DNA of 64,000 bases, taken from Streptomyces radicis (GTDB lineage Bacteria; Actinomycetota; Actinomycetes; Streptomycetales; Streptomycetaceae). How positions within the stretch are numbered: position 1 is the first letter of the stretch; each line of letters opens with the position of its first letter. Of this stretch, positions 61,589-64,000 are shown piece by piece. The stretch spans positions 1-64,000 of the forward strand of contig NZ_RBDY01000017.1 in NCBI RefSeq assembly GCF_003626575.1, in the 5' to 3' direction. Made by a program: the position numbers and the translations under genes. The notes under the pieces are model-generated. The model ran no database searches, was not told the DNA's origin, and saw only the letters and a program-made list of their open reading frames with translations.

Positions 61589-62686
61589 ATGAAGCGCACC
61601 CCGATATCAAGTCCCCTCCTGCCTGGCCTCGCCCTGGTCCTCGGCGCCGGGCTGCTGACCGCCTGTGGGGACGACGGCGGGGACGGCAACGGCTCGGGGA
61701 ACGACGAGGGCTCCGGCGGGGACACGGTCACGGTGGTCACCCATGACTCGTTCCTGGTCTCGGACGACGTGCTCGCCCGGTTCACCGAGGAGACCGGCCA
61801 CACCGTGGAGATCCTGCGCGGCGGCGACGCGGGCGTGATGGTCAACCAGGCGGTGCTCTCCGCGGGCAACCCCCAGGCCGATGTGATCTTCGGCCTCGAC
61901 AACACCCTGCTCTCGCGCGCCCTCGACGCCGGGATCCTGACCCCGCACACCGCCGATGGCCTCGACGCCGTTCCCGAGGAGTACCAACTCGACGCCGATG
62001 AGCACCGGGTGACCCCCGTGGACACCGGGGACATCTGCGTCAACTACGACCGCGCGTGGTTCGCCGACGCGGGTCTCGCCCCACCCGAGACGTTCGAGGA
62101 CCTGGCCGACCCCGCCTACCGCGACCTGCTGGTGGTGCAGAACGCCGCCACCTCGTCGCCGGGCCTCGGCTTCCTGCTCGGCACCGTCGCCGCGTTCGGC
62201 GAGGACGGCTGGGCCGACTACTGGGAGCGGCTCGCCGACAACGGCGTCGAGGTCGTGGACGGCTGGGAGCAGGCGTACAACGAACGCTTCTCCGGCGCCG
62301 GGAACGGCGACCGCCCGCTCGTCGTCTCCTATGCCTCGTCGCCGCCCGCCGGCGTGGTGTACGGCGGCGACGAGCGGCCCGACGAGGCGCCGACGGGCGT
62401 GGCCACCGGGACGTGCTTCCGGCAGGTCGAGTTCGCCGGGCTGCTCGACGGGGCGGCCAACCCCGAGGGCGGAAGGGCGTTCCTCGACTTCCTGCTGACC
62501 CGGGACTTCCAGGAGGACATGCCGCTCCAGATGTTCGTCAACCCGGTGGTCGAGGGCGCCGAGGTGCCCGAGGAGTTCACGCGGTACGGCGCGACGGTCG
62601 AGGACCCGCTGACGATGGCGCCCGACGACATCACGGCGGGCCGCGAGCGGTGGATCGAGGAGTGGACCTCCCTGGTCGTCAGGTGA
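61589..62686 (+). CDS. thiB: Thiamine ABC transporter substrate-binding lipoprotein
   Basis: This 365-aa periplasmic-type binding protein has the lipobox LLTAC (lipid Cys at 26) and is attached to the outer membrane face. The fold matches the iron/thiamine family (VTVVTHDSFLVSDDVLARFT, TGDICVNYDRAWFADAGLAP, VVQNAATSSPGLGFLLGTVA). The upstream TPP riboswitch and downstream permease identify thiamine or a thiamine-related molecule as cargo. The ATG lies after the riboswitch; a GTG at 61562 is less likely. Confidence 0.93.
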   Translation: MKRTPISSPLLPGLALVLGAGLLTACGDDGGDGNGSGNDEGSGGDTVTVVTHDSFLVSDDVLARFTEETGHTVEILRGGDAGVMVNQAVLSAGNPQADVIFGLDNTLLSRALDAGILTPHTADGLDAVPEEYQLDADEHRVTPVDTGDICVNYDRAWFADAGLAPPETFEDLADPAYRDLLVVQNAATSSPGLGFLLGTVAAFGEDGWADYWERLADNGVEVVDGWEQAYNERFSGAGNGDRPLVVSYASSPPAGVVYGGDERPDEAPTGVATGTCFRQVEFAGLLDGAANPEGGRAFLDFLLTRDFQEDMPLQMFVNPVVEGAEVPEEFTRYGATVEDPLTMAPDDITAGRERWIEEWTSLVVR

Positions 62687-64000
62687 GGCGCCGGGTGAGG
62701 CGTCAGGTGAGGCGCGGGGGGCGGCGCGGGGTCGCCGTCCGCCTCGCGCTGCTGGCCGTGCCGCTGGCGTTCTTCGCGCTGTTCTTCGCCTACCCGGTCG
62801 CCGCCATCACCGGGCGGGGGCTGCGCGCCGACGGCGCGTGGCAGCTCTCGCGCGCCCTGGATGTGCTCACCGCGCCGGGGATCGGCGACGTGCTGTGGTT
62901 CACGCTGTGGCAGGCCGCGGCCTCCACCGCGCTCACGCTGGCCCTCGGCCTGCCGGGCGCGTACGTGTTCGCGCGCCTGGACTTCCCGGGCAAACGGCTC
63001 CTGCACGCCGTCGTCACCGTGCCGTTCGTCCTGCCGACCGTGGTGACGGGGGCGGCGTTCCTCGCCCTGCTCGGGCGCGGCGGGCTGCTCGACGAGCGGT
63101 GGGGGATACGCCTGGACGACGGCGTCTGGGCGATCCTGCTGGCCCACGCCTTCTTCAACTACGCGGTCGTCGTGCGCACCGTCGGCGGGCTGTGGGCCCA
63201 GCTCGACCCGCGCCAGGAGGAGGCAGCGCGGGTGCTCGGCGCGGGCAGGTTCGCCGCGTGGCGGCGGGTGACGCTGCCCGCGCTCGCGCCCTCGGTGGCC
63301 GCGGCGGGGCTGCTGGTGTTTCTGTTCACCTTCACGTCGTTCGGCGTGATCCAGATCCTGGGCGGGCCCCGTTACGCGACGCTCGAGGTCGAGATCTACC
63401 GGCGGACCGCGCAGCTGCTCGACCTGCCGACCGCCGCCGTGCTCACGCTGCTCCAACTCGCCCTCGTCGCCGCCCTGCTGGGGGCGCACGCGCTGATCAC
63501 GCGCCGCGCGGAGTCCGCCCTGGCGCTCACCGACCCTGCGGGCAACGCCGCGCGCCCGCGCGGGGGAGCCCAGTGGGCGCTGCTCGGCGGCACCCTCGCG
63601 GTGATCGCTCTGCTGCTCCTGCTGCCGCTGGCGGTCCTGGTCGAGCGCTCCCTCTCGGTCGACGGCGGCTACGGCCTCGCGCACTACAGGGCGCTCGCGG
63701 GCACCGAGAGCGGAACGTTCGTGGTGGCCCCCTGGGAGGCCATCGGGACGTCGCTGCGCTACGCCGCCGTCGCCACCGCGATCGCCCTCGCCGTCGGGGG
63801 CCTGGCCGCGGCGGCGCTGACCCGGCGCGCGGCGCGCTTCACGCGCGGCTTCGACGCGCTGCTGATGCTGCCGCTCGGCACGTCGGCGGTCACGGTGGGC
63901 TTCGGCTTCCTGATCGCGCTCGACGAGCCGCCGTTGGACCTGCGTTCCTCGTGGATCCTGGTGCCGCTCGCCCAGGCGCTGGTCGGCGTGCCCTTCGTGG
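62683..64000 (+). CDS. ABC transporter permease, thiamine/iron type, 3' truncated by window
   Basis: A frame starting at GTG 62683, overlapping the thiB stop by GTGA, stays open for 439 codons to the window end. Many transmembrane helices are visible, starting VRLALLAVPLAFFALFFAYP, and the first EAA loop is EEAARVLGAGRFAAWRRVTL. A second permease domain starts near codon 340, so this is a fused two-domain permease like ThiP. The ATPase is expected next. Three 12-base repeats at the start (62683-62718) put in-frame GTGs at 62683, 62695 and 62707. Confidence 0.9.
   Translation, partial: MRRRVRRQVRRGGRRGVAVRLALLAVPLAFFALFFAYPVAAITGRGLRADGAWQLSRALDVLTAPGIGDVLWFTLWQAAASTALTLALGLPGAYVFARLDFPGKRLLHAVVTVPFVLPTVVTGAAFLALLGRGGLLDERWGIRLDDGVWAILLAHAFFNYAVVVRTVGGLWAQLDPRQEEAARVLGAGRFAAWRRVTLPALAPSVAAAGLLVFLFTFTSFGVIQILGGPRYATLEVEIYRRTAQLLDLPTAAVLTLLQLALVAALLGAHALITRRAESALALTDPAGNAARPRGGAQWALLGGTLAVIALLLLLPLAVLVERSLSVDGGYGLAHYRALAGTESGTFVVAPWEAIGTSLRYAAVATAIALAVGGLAAAALTRRAARFTRGFDALLMLPLGTSAVTVGFGFLIALDEPPLDLRSSWILVPLAQALVGVPFV

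Overview
The window is high-GC actinobacterial chromosome core and looks like a Streptomyces or close relative. The evidence is the gene set and order: a conservon GTPase, gltX, ndgR-leuCD, hupS, the gpsA/ddl/thiL/recG block, smc-ftsY, nsdA, amtB-glnK-glnD, ffh, the rpsP-rimM-trmD-rplS cluster, four tandem type I signal peptidases (sipWXYZ arrangement), whiG, and rpsB-tsf-pyrH-frr-cdsA. These are Streptomyces hallmarks. GTG starts are common and many genes carry the -10-plus-6-to-8-nt signature of leaderless transcripts.

Layout. 1-5.1 kb: end of a conservon, an FAH-family hydrolase overlapping gltX, a tRNA-Gln/tRNA-Glu/tRNA-Glu cluster, a MerR regulator divergent from a DUF4188 gene with twin operators, and ndgR. 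5.1-8.7 kb: leuCD (leucine synthesis) divergent from ndgR across a strong palindrome, then hupS with two small conserved ORFs. 8.6-25.2 kb: cofC, a PlsC-type acyltransferase, gpsA, ddl, a DUF3515 lipoprotein, a stand-alone Lrp ligand domain, thiL, thiD, rpmB, a DAK2 protein, recG, rsmD, coaD, a DivIVA-like protein with a Tyr/Gln/Gly-rich tail, DUF177-rpmF-rnc-mutM. 25.2-32.9 kb: a CAP-domain exported protein, acyP, a 68-aa coiled-coil ORF, smc, the relic of a sugar transporter, ftsY, and a prim-pol-like gene. 33-43 kb: nsdA, the nitrogen operon amtB-glnK-glnD behind a GlnR-like box, ffh, an archaeal/eukaryotic-type proS, and a gene with an HExxH motif. 43-50 kb: rpsP-khpA, rimM-trmD-rplS, four lepB paralogues and a DUF2469 gene. 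50-55.5 kb: M23 peptidase, a frameshifted TetR gene, and whiG-dprA-comM-yraN on the minus strand. 55.8-61.4 kb: rpsB-tsf-pyrH-frr-cdsA-rlmN. 61.4-64 kb: a TPP riboswitch controlling a thiamine-type ABC transporter that runs off the window.

The genes group into translation and ribosome assembly, protein export (ftsY, ffh, lepB x4), nitrogen sensing, thiamine metabolism (thiL, thiD and a TPP-controlled importer), chromosome organisation (hupS, smc), and development (nsdA, whiG). There is no insertion sequence, CRISPR array, prophage or biosynthetic cluster, and I found no wholly new system.

The points most worth a second look are structural: a 30-codon relic of a glcP-like transporter between smc and ftsY; an apparent inversion of the block between the DUF2469 gene and rpsB, flanked by short inverted repeats that resemble DnaA boxes; a TetR gene with a one-base frameshift beside an M23 gene lacking a nearby stop; twin palindromic operators before the DUF4188 gene; a possible ATC start in the DUF177 gene; and a low-complexity Tyr/Gln/Gly tail on the DivIVA-like protein.
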